A DNA stretch of 64,000 nucleotides. Source: Streptosporangiaceae bacterium NEAU-GS5 (GTDB taxonomy: Bacteria; Actinomycetota; Actinomycetes; Streptosporangiales; Streptosporangiaceae). The notes below the pieces were generated by a model. It had not been told where the DNA came from. It saw only the letters and a list, made by a program, of their open reading frames with translations, and ran no database searches. The DNA is taken from assembly GCA_017592665.1 (NCBI GenBank), contig JAGFNW010000031.1, positions 33,948 through 97,947 on the forward strand, given 5' to 3'. Positions within the stretch are counted from its first letter, which is position 1. Every line of letters begins with the position of its first letter. Positions 8,296 through 16,970 of this stretch are shown piece by piece. The position numbers and the translations under genes were made by a program.

Positions 8296-10172
8296 ATGGT
8301 GAGCTTGCTGATCCTGGTGGTCCAGTTCGCCAGGGCCGTCCGGGTCGAGCCGCAGCTCAGGAACGGCGCCTGCGCGTACTGCGCCAGGGTGCAGCTGTTC
8401 TCGATGTACTCCGACGCGATCCACATGGTGTTGCCGACCGCGACGGCCGCGCCGTAGTCACCCCAGCGCGGGCGCGGCGGGTCGCCGAACGCCTTGTAAC
8501 CGCTGAAGCCGTCCTGCGGCCACTTGCCCTCCGACGCGATCTGCACCGCGCCGGCTCCGGAGACCGCGTCCAGGGACGCGTAACCGGCGCTCGGGAAGTG
8601 GTCGGCGCCCGCGACCGTGAACGCGATCACACCCTTGCTCGCCGCGGTCACGCCGACCGCCGGGTAGGTCAGGTTGTTGTTGGCCAGGGCGAGGTAGTTG
8701 CTCTTGGCGGATCCGAAGAACGGGTTCACGACGAACCATTCGATGCCCGCCTTGGTCTGCCCGCCCACCTGGACGGCCGTGTCGAGGGCGGCCCACAGTT
8801 GCCCGGCGGCGTAGTAGACCTGCTGCATGCGGGTGTCGTTGGCGTCGAGCGTGGACTCGACCTCGTTGTGGGCGGGCTCCTCATCGAACAGGAACCGCCA
8901 GCAGCCCGGCCCCAGCGGAGTCGCGGTGGTGGTGTCGTTGATGCACTGGCCGAGCGGGAAGTCACCCGCCTTCTGATCGGCCCGTGGTGGCAGCGAATAG
9001 GGCTTGACCGGGAGCACCCGCGTCGTGAGCTTGGGCGACTTACCCAGGTTCAGCAGGAAGGTGCCGGTGAGCGTCCACTGGATGATGTGGTTGCTCGTGC
9101 CGGTGCCGTTCGCCTCCTCGGCCGCGTCACTGGACAGGAAGAACTCCAGGCCGGGCGCGTACTGCGAGTTCGGCGACTGGGCCGGCCAGATGGTGAAGCC
9201 GGGGTTGCCGCCCGCGCCCAGCGTGCTCGTGTCGTACTGGGTGACCGAGACGTTGCCCGGGCTCGTCACGAAGCGGGACTTGGGGAAGGCGTAGATCTGC
9301 GCGCCGATGAACCCGTCGTCGAAGAACGGGTATTCGTTCGTGGTCACGTAGAACCCGAACAGGTCGGCGCCGATGTGCGGGTAGTCACCGATGCACGGGC
9401 ACAGCGGGCCGTGGTTCGGCGTCCCCTGCGTTCCGTCGTCCTGCACCGGCATGTGGTAGATCGTCCAGTCGCCGAGTGGGCTGGGCGTCTTGCTGACCGC
9501 GATGTCGATCGTGTTGTTCCCGGTGAAGGCGCCCGAATCGGGCTCGACCTCGAGGGTCAGCACCACCTGGAACCACCGCTTGATGTCGGGGTCGTAGTAG
9601 CAGGAGGGGTCGGTGACGAACGGTCCCTGCTCGCCGGTCGTCCGGTTGATCGCGGGGGCGTAGCCGTAGAACGTGTTGAGATCCTGCACTCCGGTCAGCG
9701 GGGCGCCGTTGTTGTCGTAGACGCGCAGGGCGTCGTTGACGGACTCGATCACGAACCCGTTGCCCGCGCACAGCCCCTGGTCGGGGGGCTCGAGCGAGAA
9801 CTGGTTGCCGCCGTTTGCCAGCCGCTGGTCCCGGTGGCTGATGCCCTGGAAGCTGAGCGCCAGCTTGGGATTGGACTTGAAGGGATTGAACCCGAACTTC
9901 TCGCCGCGGCCCACACCATGCGAGAGGCTGCGGTCAGGGCCTTGCGGTTTCCGGATGAGCGACTTTCCGGCGGCTTCCTCCTCAGGCTCGCCGCGAAGCT
10001 CGGGGTCCTGGATGCCGGTGTCCACGCCGGCCGCGGCCGGACGGATCGCCGTCGAGCCTGCCGCGGGGATGTCCCGCGTGGTCTCGGCTGCAGCGGAACC
10101 AGCGCCGGCAACGGCCGGTAGACCGGCGACCACCAGGACAATTGCCATCTTGATTGCGAGGGGCTTACTCAC
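8292..10172 (-). CDS. large exported protein of unknown function, possible beta-propeller
   Basis: A 626-residue protein started at GTG 10172 with a near-perfect GGAGGTGAT six bases ahead, implying strong translation. The N-terminus (MSKPLAIK, then IVLVVAGLPAVAGAG and AAA) is a Sec signal peptide. The mature protein has repeated strand-rich Trp/Tyr/Gly motifs (NDALRVYDNNG, PDIKRWFQVVL, GDYPHIGAD, WRFLFDEEP, DYGAAVAVG) and six or more cysteines, some paired (CPCIGDY). Motif spacing suggests a propeller, but I do not recognise a family and no catalytic set is evident. Alone on its strand and followed by a hairpin. Confidence 0.8.
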   Translation of the reverse strand: MSKPLAIKMAIVLVVAGLPAVAGAGSAAAETTRDIPAAGSTAIRPAAAGVDTGIQDPELRGEPEEEAAGKSLIRKPQGPDRSLSHGVGRGEKFGFNPFKSNPKLALSFQGISHRDQRLANGGNQFSLEPPDQGLCAGNGFVIESVNDALRVYDNNGAPLTGVQDLNTFYGYAPAINRTTGEQGPFVTDPSCYYDPDIKRWFQVVLTLEVEPDSGAFTGNNTIDIAVSKTPSPLGDWTIYHMPVQDDGTQGTPNHGPLCPCIGDYPHIGADLFGFYVTTNEYPFFDDGFIGAQIYAFPKSRFVTSPGNVSVTQYDTSTLGAGGNPGFTIWPAQSPNSQYAPGLEFFLSSDAAEEANGTGTSNHIIQWTLTGTFLLNLGKSPKLTTRVLPVKPYSLPPRADQKAGDFPLGQCINDTTTATPLGPGCWRFLFDEEPAHNEVESTLDANDTRMQQVYYAAGQLWAALDTAVQVGGQTKAGIEWFVVNPFFGSAKSNYLALANNNLTYPAVGVTAASKGVIAFTVAGADHFPSAGYASLDAVSGAGAVQIASEGKWPQDGFSGYKAFGDPPRPRWGDYGAAVAVGNTMWIASEYIENSCTLAQYAQAPFLSCGSTRTALANWTTRISKLTM

Positions 10173-10512
10173 ATATCACCTCCGGGGGGGATTTCCCGCC
10201 TGATCCCGCTCTATTCCGATATGACCGCCATTGCAATAGCTCCCGGAAAAGCGTCACAAACCGGCTGTTCGTGCGACGCCCACCGGGGCGTCTCTCGCCG
10301 GTGCGGGCCGGGCAGCGGGCACGCTCGCGGGCCGCTGAAACGCGGATCCGGAACAGAGGGCGCTGAGGCCGTCGTGACCAGCGCATTCTTAGGTCAGGAG
10401 GCCATCGTGGACACCCTGGCCGAACTGTCGGAGTGAACTGCTCCCCCTGAACCCCCGTACCTCCCGGAGACCGGGCTTTCCGCTCAGGTCAGGAAATCGG
10501 AAGGAGCGACGG
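10173..10512. other. divergent promoter region between two secreted-protein genes
   Basis: About 340 bases separating the start at 10172 (minus) from that at 10513 (plus). No gene is convincing. A 20-codon open frame from GTG 10374 to TGA 10436 has no ribosome site. The AT-richest part (10205-10260, including ATTGCAATAGC) is the likely promoter of the minus-strand gene. Confidence 0.4.
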
Positions 10513-12204
10513 ATGCGAAACCCGCTCGGGGGAGATCGATTGAAACCGTGGCTAAGAGCCATTTCCGTAGGCGGAAGCATGGCCCTCGTGGTGGCGGGTT
10601 CGCAGATGACCGCCTATGCGGCCACGCCTACCCCCACGCCGTCAGCCTCGGCCTCGGCCTCGCCCACGGCGGCGCCGCAGACCATTGTCTGCCCGAGCGT
10701 GGCTGACAAGCTCCCGGAGATTCCGGCCGCCGCCAAGGCCGAGGTCGACCGAAACCTGGCCCTCCTCGACACGCAGATCAAGGAGGCCGGCGACCGCCTC
10801 GCCAAGTCCGAAGGCGAAGGCGGCGCCAACTTCGTCAAGAACGCCATCCTCGGTCCTCTGGCCGACAAACGCGCCGCGACCATCGAGCGCATCGCCATCG
10901 CCATCGGACGCGTGGCCGAGCGCCCCACCGGCCTGGAGGACCTGGCCACCTGCACGGTCTCCGACGCCGCCGCCTCCCCGTCCGCCTCGCCGTCCGCCGC
11001 CTCTCCGGCGGCCATCGGGCCGACGGCCGACGATTTCATCGACATCCAGGACGTCCCGACAGTCGAGCAGCCAGAGACGTCGCGGCACGGGTCGTGGGGA
11101 ACCTTCGTGTCCCAATGCGGCACGAACGCCGAGGGACACTCGAACACCGACAACGTGATCGGCGCACCCGGCGTGCCCGGTGGGGCCCAGCTCACGAACG
11201 ACTACGTCGGCAACGTGTCCACTGACGCGCTGTCGACAAACGAGAGCCTGGTCGCGGCCGACACCACCTGCCGTCTCTACGCCGACAAGTCGACGTACTT
11301 CTGGCCGACCCTGCGGATACGCGGGCCCGACGACGCGGTCGTCGCCGCCGAGACCAGCGCTCCCGAGGCCAGCCCTTCGGCGACCGGCAGTTCTACGGCA
11401 ACGGCCACCGAGACCGGCAGTCCCACCGCCGCCGCCGACTCCGGCGCTTCCTCGACCGACGCTCTCGGAGGGACGGACGACACCGTCGACATCGACGCGG
11501 TCGGGACCGACCCCCTCGATCTGGGCCCAGGCGCCGACGCCGGCACCGACGCGAACGCCAGTCCGAGCACCAGCTCGAGCGCCGACCCGAATGCCAGCCC
11601 GAGCAGCAGCCCGAGCGCTGAGCCGAGCGCCGGTCCGGATGTCGTCGCGGACGCCGCGGAGACCAACATCGGCACGTCCGTGCAGCCATCGCTGGTGCGG
11701 CTGCAGTACCGCGGCAACCCGAGGTCGCTGGTAAGGGCGGCGCCGCGATTCCTCAGGATGCTCACCGGGGACGCCCTGGCGGCGCGCAACGCCGGGGACA
11801 ACGCCCGCCCGACGTGGACCTGCACCGGCTTCACCGACCGCCTCACGGCCAAGTATCCGCTCTGCCCGGACGACAGCCACCTGGTCCGCATCCTCGATAT
11901 GCCCAGCTGCTGGGACGGCCAGAACCTCGACAGCCCCGACCACCGCGCGCACCTGGTCTTCCCCGACACCAGCGGCGCCTGCCCGCGAGGCACCCACGCC
12001 GTGCCGCAGCTGCGCATCACGCTGGTCTACGCCGACGTGCCGAACACGCAACCGGACGGGGCCAACGTGCCCTTCGCGCTGGACAGCGCTCCAAGCGAAA
12101 GCCACAACCCGAGCACGGATCACGCCGGCGCCATCGGCGTGATGTCCAGGCAGCTCATGCGCATCGTCGTCCGCTGCATCAACAGCGGCAGCCGATGCCA
12201 CTGA
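10513..12204 (+). CDS. secreted DUF1996 protein with long Ser/Pro/Asp linker
   Basis: A 563-residue exported protein; ATG 10513 follows GGAAGGAG at seven bases. A signal peptide ends near residue 36 (MTAYAA), followed by a short TPTPTPSAS linker and a helical segment. DUF1996 features then appear: FVSQCGTNAEGHSNTDN, APGVPGGA..DYVGN, LRIRG, and later MPSCWDGQNLDSPDHRAHL, VPQLRITLVY and CINSG. Between the halves lies about 110 residues of low-complexity Ser/Pro/Asp/Ala sequence (residues 275-390), where other members usually have a short loop. Usual members carry His residues where this one has GAQLTNDYVGN. The family is found in secreted actinobacterial and fungal proteins; its biochemical role is not established. 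Confidence 0.85.
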   Translation: MRNPLGGDRLKPWLRAISVGGSMALVVAGSQMTAYAATPTPTPSASASASPTAAPQTIVCPSVADKLPEIPAAAKAEVDRNLALLDTQIKEAGDRLAKSEGEGGANFVKNAILGPLADKRAATIERIAIAIGRVAERPTGLEDLATCTVSDAAASPSASPSAASPAAIGPTADDFIDIQDVPTVEQPETSRHGSWGTFVSQCGTNAEGHSNTDNVIGAPGVPGGAQLTNDYVGNVSTDALSTNESLVAADTTCRLYADKSTYFWPTLRIRGPDDAVVAAETSAPEASPSATGSSTATATETGSPTAAADSGASSTDALGGTDDTVDIDAVGTDPLDLGPGADAGTDANASPSTSSSADPNASPSSSPSAEPSAGPDVVADAAETNIGTSVQPSLVRLQYRGNPRSLVRAAPRFLRMLTGDALAARNAGDNARPTWTCTGFTDRLTAKYPLCPDDSHLVRILDMPSCWDGQNLDSPDHRAHLVFPDTSGACPRGTHAVPQLRITLVYADVPNTQPDGANVPFALDSAPSESHNPSTDHAGAIGVMSRQLMRIVVRCINSGSRCH

Positions 12205-12220
12205 AGACACGCCTACACGC

Positions 12221-12255
12221 CGGCCGGACGGACCTTCGCAGTGTCCGTCCGGTCG
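12221..12255. terminator. bidirectional hairpin terminator
   Basis: CCGGACGGA at 12224-12232 is complementary to TCCGTCCGG at 12244-12252, extendable by several pairs with one mismatch. It lies between convergent genes ending at 12204 and 12272. Confidence 0.75.
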
Positions 12256-12271
12256 GCTTGACGCGTGCTCG

Positions 12272-13327
12272 TCATGGCCGCAGTTCGAGGACGACGTTGA
12301 CCGGGGTCTGGGCGACCTGCCGGAACCGGCTGAAGCCGGCGTCGGCCGCCAGTTCCCGTACGGCCCCGGGCCCCGCCTGCGCGCCGAGCGCGACCCCGCC
12401 GGGCTGGGCCAGAGCGGCCGGGGTGCACTGGAAGGTGGACGCGGCGTAGCTGAGCGCGGCCAGCGGATTGCCCAGGTTCGCCGTGTAGTCGTCGGCCGCG
12501 TTCGGTTCCACGACCAGGACGGCGCCGTCGGAGGCGAGGGCCTTGCGGGCGTGGGCCAGCGCTGCGGCCGGATCGCCGAGGTCGTGAAGGGTGTCCAGCA
12601 GGCAGATCAGATCGAAGCCGTCGGCCGGGTAGCCGGTCGCGTCGAGCCGCTCGAACCGGATGCGGTCACCGAGGCCGGCCTGGCCGGCCCGCTCCCTGGC
12701 GATCTGAATCGAGCGGTCGTGGAAGTCGTAGCCGTACACCCTCGCCTGCGGATAGGCGCGAGCCAGCAGGATGGCGGCCACGCCGTGCCCGCAGCCGACG
12801 TCGGCGACGCGGCCACCGGCGGCGAGTCTGTCGGCCACCCCGGGCAGGGCGGGGATCCATTCGGTGGTGAGGCTGGCGGTGTAGCCGGGGCGGAAGAACC
12901 GCTCGGTGCCGTCGAAGACGGCCGGGTCCTGCTCGTGCCAGGGGATGCCGGCGCCGGTCCGGAACGCCTCGGCGAGACGGTCGATGCCCGCGAACCAGCC
13001 GCGGGTGATGGTGGCGCCGCCGGCGAGGAAGGCCGGCGACGCCTCGTCGGCCAGCACGGCGGCGGCTTCGGCCGGCAGCTCATACCGTCCGTCGTCCGCC
13101 TGGTAGACGAGGAATCCGGCGGCCGCCTGCTGGGACAGCCACTCCCTCAGGTAGCGCGGCGCCAGGCCCGTGCGGGCGGCCAGTTCCTCCTCGGTGGCCG
13201 GGCCGCCGGCGGCGAGTGCCCGGTAGAGCCCGAGCCGGTCGCCGAGCGCCACCATGGCCGTGGTCGCCGCCCCGGTCATCGCGCCGAGCAGCCCGTGTAC
13301 GTGCTGCTCGATCAAATCTATGTTCAT
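12272..13327 (-). CDS. SAM-dependent methyltransferase with N-terminal winged helix
   Basis: A 351-residue protein. Residues 1-110 look like the winged-helix dimerisation domain of small-molecule methyltransferases (ALGDRLGLYRAL, then ELAARTGLAPRYLREWL). The Rossmann domain begins with VADVGCGHG, the SAM-binding motif I, followed by YGYDFHD (motif II acid) and LICLLDTLHD (motif IV-like). Such proteins methylate small metabolites; neither the acceptor nor a pathway can be read from the neighbours. ATG 13327 has a GAGG-like site five bases ahead. Confidence 0.88.
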   Translation of the reverse strand: MNIDLIEQHVHGLLGAMTGAATTAMVALGDRLGLYRALAAGGPATEEELAARTGLAPRYLREWLSQQAAAGFLVYQADDGRYELPAEAAAVLADEASPAFLAGGATITRGWFAGIDRLAEAFRTGAGIPWHEQDPAVFDGTERFFRPGYTASLTTEWIPALPGVADRLAAGGRVADVGCGHGVAAILLARAYPQARVYGYDFHDRSIQIARERAGQAGLGDRIRFERLDATGYPADGFDLICLLDTLHDLGDPAAALAHARKALASDGAVLVVEPNAADDYTANLGNPLAALSYAASTFQCTPAALAQPGGVALGAQAGPGAVRELAADAGFSRFRQVAQTPVNVVLELRP

Positions 13328-13537
13328 CGGAACCTCGCAACGTGGATGAATCGTGCTTTGCCGAAGACGCTAAGCAGCGGGCGGCAGCGAGGATGAGCCG
13401 AACATGAGGCGAACCTGAGCCGCCCGGCTCACCTTCGCTTCAGCCGCGGCTCACCGCGGAGACCTCCGCCGGCCCGACAGTGATCACGTCACCCGTGAAC
13501 CGGGGCGCCGGTCACCACGTACCAGAGGGAGCACGAC

Positions 13538-13855
13538 ATGCACGTACAGATCATCACGTTCAAGCTCGACGGCATCGACGATGCGGCGTATCAGGCGCAC
13601 GCCGAGCAGAGCGCGCCCGCGTTCGCCGCGCTGCCAGGTCTGCGTACGAAGATCTGGCTGGCCAACCGGGAAACCAACACCTACGGTGGCATTTACGTGT
13701 GGGACGACGTCGCCGCGGCGAGGGTCTACCAGGATGGGGAGATCTTCCGCGGGTTGCAGTCGAACCCGCACATGATCGACGTGACCGTCAGGGATTTCCC
13801 GGTCCTGGCCGGGCCCACGACGGTGACCGGGGGGCGGATCCTGACAGATGACTGA
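13538..13855 (+). CDS. YdhR-like monooxygenase-fold protein
   Basis: A 105-residue protein with the YdhR/ABM ferredoxin-like fold: MHVQIITFKLDG opens strand 1, GLRTKIWLANRETNTYGGIYVW is interpreted as the central strands, and FEDL-type helices follow. Ribosome site AGAGGGAG lies seven bases before ATG 13538. Only 18 bases separate it from the ATPase gene, so they are probably cotranscribed. The enzymatic role of the family is poorly defined. Confidence 0.8.
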   Translation: MHVQIITFKLDGIDDAAYQAHAEQSAPAFAALPGLRTKIWLANRETNTYGGIYVWDDVAAARVYQDGEIFRGLQSNPHMIDVTVRDFPVLAGPTTVTGGRILTDD

Positions 13856-13873
13856 GGCACCACCGGGCCGGCG

Positions 13874-15070
13874 ATGAGCGGCACCCTGCGGACGTTATTG
13901 GGTGCCCGCGCGGCCGCCATGGTCGGCCGGCAGGCGGAGCGGGCCGTGCTGCTCGACCTGGCCGAGCGCGACCGCCCTTTGGTCGTGGCCGTGCACGGCA
14001 TCGCGGGGATCGGGAAGTCCGCGCTGCTCGCCGCGTTCGCCGACGACGCGCGAGCGACCGGCGCCGCCGTGGTCGGCCTGGATTGCGGTGGCATCGAGCC
14101 GACCGAGCGCGGTTTCCTCGCCGCTCTCGACCGCGCCATCGGGGCGCTGCGGGCCGAACTATCCGGCGAGTCCCGATCGATCGCGACAGTGGCCGAGGCC
14201 GCCGCCGCGCTCAGCCGTCTCGGCGACCGCGTGGTGCTGGCCTTGGACACCTATGAGCAGCTCCGATTACTGGACACCTGGCTACGCCAGGAGCTCGTGC
14301 CGAGCCTCCATGACAACACCAGGCTGGCGCTGGCCGGCCGCGAGCCGCCGGTCGCCGCGTGGATCAGTGATTTCGGCGACCTGCTGACCGTGCTGCCGCT
14401 GGCCAATCTGGCGGCCGCGGACGCCGTGGCGCTGCTGCGCCGCGAAGGGCTCGGCGACGCCGACGCCGCCAAGGTCACGCGCTTCACTCACGGCCACCCG
14501 CTGGCGCTGCGACTGGCCGCCTCGGCGCGCGGCGCCCGCCCGGATCTCACGGTCCCCGACGCCGCGGTCGCCACCGTCGTCACCGAACTCGCCCGCGTCT
14601 ATCTTTCCGCCCTCGACCAGCCGGCCCGTGCCGTGATCGACGCCGCCAGCACGCTGCGCCGGCCGACCCTGTCGCTCCTCGGCGCCCTGCTGCCGGATGT
14701 GCCGCCGCACGAGGCCTATGACCTGCTGCGCCCGCTGCCGTTCGTGGAGTTCGGGCCGGACGGCCTCGTCCTGCACGACACCGTACGCGAAGTCGTCGCG
14801 GCGCTGCTGCGGGTCAACGATCCGCCGACCTACCGCGCCCACAGGATCGCGGCGTGGCGGCAGCTGCGGCACGAGCTGCGTACGGCCCCGCCGGCCGACC
14901 TGTGGCGCTACACGGCCGATCTGCTTTACCTCATCGAGAATCCGGAGGTGCGGGAGGCGTTCTTCCCCACATCCAGCCACCGCTATGCGGTAGAACCGGC
15001 ACGGCCGGCCGATGAGGCCCAGATCACCGCCATCGCCCGCGCGCACCAGCCGGCCGCGGCGGCGCCGTGA
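13874..15070 (+). CDS. ATP-binding regulator, N-terminal part (P-loop NTPase)
   Basis: A 398-residue protein with a Walker A loop GIAGIGKSAL near residue 45, a Walker B-like VVLALDTYEQL near 125 and sensor-type segments, resembling the STAND/AAA ATPase modules of actinobacterial transcriptional regulators. Its last residues (YAVEPARPADEAQITAIA) look like the first strand and helix of a GNAT-like domain whose remainder is found at the start of the next ORF. The stop overlaps the next start (GTGA). I read the pair as one regulator split either by a natural coupling or by a frameshift. Confidence 0.8.
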   Translation: MSGTLRTLLGARAAAMVGRQAERAVLLDLAERDRPLVVAVHGIAGIGKSALLAAFADDARATGAAVVGLDCGGIEPTERGFLAALDRAIGALRAELSGESRSIATVAEAAAALSRLGDRVVLALDTYEQLRLLDTWLRQELVPSLHDNTRLALAGREPPVAAWISDFGDLLTVLPLANLAAADAVALLRREGLGDADAAKVTRFTHGHPLALRLAASARGARPDLTVPDAAVATVVTELARVYLSALDQPARAVIDAASTLRRPTLSLLGALLPDVPPHEAYDLLRPLPFVEFGPDGLVLHDTVREVVAALLRVNDPPTYRAHRIAAWRQLRHELRTAPPADLWRYTADLLYLIENPEVREAFFPTSSHRYAVEPARPADEAQITAIARAHQPAAAAP

Positions 15071-15852
15071 TGCGGTCCTGGTGGGAGGCGATGCCGACCG
15101 CGTTCCGCGTCGCGCGCGATCCCGACGGCACTCCCGCCGCGTTCCAGTGCTTGTGCGAGGCGACGTCCGTGCCGGCCCGGCTCCTCGCCGCCGACCCGGT
15201 GGCGGCCACGTGGCGCGAGCACCTGCGCGCCAACCCGGTGCCGCGCGGCCAGCAGGTCCTGTTTCTCCGCCACATGCTGGCCGCCGACGGCGGCGAGGCC
15301 ACGACGCCGGCCCAGGCCGCCCTGATCCTCGACCTCAAGCGGCGCTACCTGGAAATGCGGCCGAGGCTCCGCCGCATCTATTCGCTGACCACCGATCCCG
15401 CCGCGGCGCTGCCCCAGCTCGCGCCCCTCGGCTTCGCCCTGATCCCGGACGGCTCGGCCGAGATCGGGGGAACCACCTTCCACGTCCTCTACAACGACTT
15501 CGGGCCGTCCTCCATCGACGGCTGGCTGACCGACCTCGCCGCGCGGGAAATGCTCATCGACAACCGCTCCCTGCTCGACCCCGACCGCCGTCAGCTCATC
15601 CTCCACGGCGACCGCGTCGATCTCACCAAGCTCGAGTTCGACGTCCTGCAATACCTGTACGAGCACGAGGGCCGGGTCGTCAGCCGGGCGGCGCTGCTGC
15701 GCGACGTATGGAGCTACAACTGGAGCGGCGGCAGCAACGTCGTCGAGGTCGTGATCAGCGCCCTCCGCCGCAAACTCGGCGACAGCGCCGGAAGCCTGCG
15801 AACCGTTCGCGGCGCCGGCTACCGCTTCACCGCCCCCTCCACCGGACCCTGA
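15067..15852 (+). CDS. winged-helix regulator, C-terminal part of the split ATPase regulator
   Basis: A 261-residue protein starting at GTG 15067 or ATG 15070, overlapping the ATPase stop codon. The N-terminal half (WWEAMPTAFRVARDPDG, AFQCLCE) reads as the continuation of a GNAT-like fold. The C-terminal 90 residues are an OmpR-type winged helix: LTKLEFDVLQYLYEHEGRVV, RAALLRDVW, VVEVVISALRRKL, then VRGAGYRF. No receiver domain is present. The transition between the two frames needs a one-base shift, so the products may act as one protein or as two coupled subunits. Confidence 0.82.
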   Translation: MMRSWWEAMPTAFRVARDPDGTPAAFQCLCEATSVPARLLAADPVAATWREHLRANPVPRGQQVLFLRHMLAADGGEATTPAQAALILDLKRRYLEMRPRLRRIYSLTTDPAAALPQLAPLGFALIPDGSAEIGGTTFHVLYNDFGPSSIDGWLTDLAAREMLIDNRSLLDPDRRQLILHGDRVDLTKLEFDVLQYLYEHEGRVVSRAALLRDVWSYNWSGGSNVVEVVISALRRKLGDSAGSLRTVRGAGYRFTAPSTGP

Positions 15853-15906
15853 CCGGCCAGAGCTCCAGATCGTCGGTAAACCAGAGATATGTGACGGGGG
15901 TGGCCA

Positions 15907-16947
15907 GTGAAGGTGCTCTACATCGGTGGCACCGGCACCATCAGCTCGGCGTGCGTCACCGAGTCGGTGCGGCAGGGCATGGACGTCCACATCGTGAACC
16001 GGGGGCAGACCTCGGCGCGGCGGCCCGTGCCTGACGGCGTGACCACGATCGTCGGAGACGTCCAGGACGGGGAGTCGGTGAGCCGGGCCGTCGGCGCCAC
16101 CGCGTACGACTGCGTCATCGACTTCCTGAGCTACACGGCCGAGGACGCCATGAGGTCGGTCAAGGTGCTGGCCGGGCGGACGGCTCAGTACATCCACATC
16201 AGCAGCGCCTCGATCTACCACAAGCCGATCCGGACGGCGCCCATCGTGGAGTCGACCGCCCGGCACAATCCCTATCTCCCGTACGCGCAGGACAAGATCG
16301 CCGCGGAGGACGTGCTGCTGCGCGCCTACGCCGAGCGCGACTTCCCGGTCACCATCGTGCGCCCGTCGCACACCTACGACGACGCGCAGCCGCCGCTGCC
16401 CGGCGACTGGACGACCTGGGATCGCGTCGCGCGCGGCGCCGCGATGGTGGTCCCGGGCGACGGCACCAACCTGTGGACGCTCACCCACGCCGCGGATTTC
16501 GCGGTCGGCCTGGTCGGCCTGATCGGCAACGGGCCGGCCGTGGGCGAGGACTTCCACATCACCTCCGACGAGGCGCTCCCCTGGAACGAGATCTACGGCG
16601 CCGTCGCCCGGGCGTCCGGGACCTCGGCCCTTCTGCTGCACCTGCCGTCGGAATTCCTGCCGGTCATCGCGCCCGACTGGTCGTGGACCAACGGGATCAT
16701 CGGCGATCTCCAGCACACCGCACTGTTCGACAACACCAAGATCAGGCGGTACGTCCCGGCGTTCCGCCCGGTCATCACCTTCGCCGAGGGGGCCCGGCGG
16801 CTCGCGGCCTGGCGCACCCGCCACCCCGAGTGGACGCGGCCCGATCCCGGCACCGACTCGATCCTCGACCGTCTTGTCGAAGGCCACCGGCTGGCTCGGG
16901 CGGCCCTCGCGCCGCTTACGTCACAGAGCTCCGAGGAGCACGCATGA
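15907..16947 (+). CDS. NAD-dependent epimerase/dehydratase family protein
   Basis: A 346-residue extended-SDR protein. The N-terminus KVLYIGGTGTISSA is the nucleotide-binding GGxGxI motif; HISSASIYHKP and a later PYAQDKIAAE supply the Ser and Tyr-like/Lys positions of the active site, the Y-xxx-K motif being imperfect (YAQDK). IVRPSHTYDD follows. GTG 15907 has GGGGGTGG seven bases upstream. It may share a transcript with the upstream regulator (54-base gap). Sugar-nucleotide or isoflavone-reductase-like substrates are possible. Confidence 0.85.
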   Translation: MKVLYIGGTGTISSACVTESVRQGMDVHIVNRGQTSARRPVPDGVTTIVGDVQDGESVSRAVGATAYDCVIDFLSYTAEDAMRSVKVLAGRTAQYIHISSASIYHKPIRTAPIVESTARHNPYLPYAQDKIAAEDVLLRAYAERDFPVTIVRPSHTYDDAQPPLPGDWTTWDRVARGAAMVVPGDGTNLWTLTHAADFAVGLVGLIGNGPAVGEDFHITSDEALPWNEIYGAVARASGTSALLLHLPSEFLPVIAPDWSWTNGIIGDLQHTALFDNTKIRRYVPAFRPVITFAEGARRLAAWRTRHPEWTRPDPGTDSILDRLVEGHRLARAALAPLTSQSSEEHA

Positions 16948-16970
16948 CCTTCGATGCGGGCACCTTCTAG
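16944..16970 (+). pseudogene. 8-codon truncated gene start overlapping the epimerase stop
   Basis: ATG 16944 overlaps the epimerase stop (ATGA) and has a textbook GAGGAG site five bases upstream, but reads only M-T-F-D-A-G-T-F before TAG at 16968-16970. It ends inside the 3' end of the convergent acyltransferase. This looks like the 5' remnant of a former third gene of the operon. Confidence 0.35.

Noticed and set aside
7965..10121. 718-codon plus-strand frame
   Set aside because: Antisense to the exported protein at 8292-10172, whose ribosome site and signal peptide are clear.
10374..10436. 20-codon frame ahead of the DUF1996 gene as a leader peptide
   Set aside because: No ribosome site and no attenuator-like structure or biased codons.
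14983..16887. 634-codon minus-strand frame
   Set aside because: Antisense to the winged-helix regulator and epimerase.
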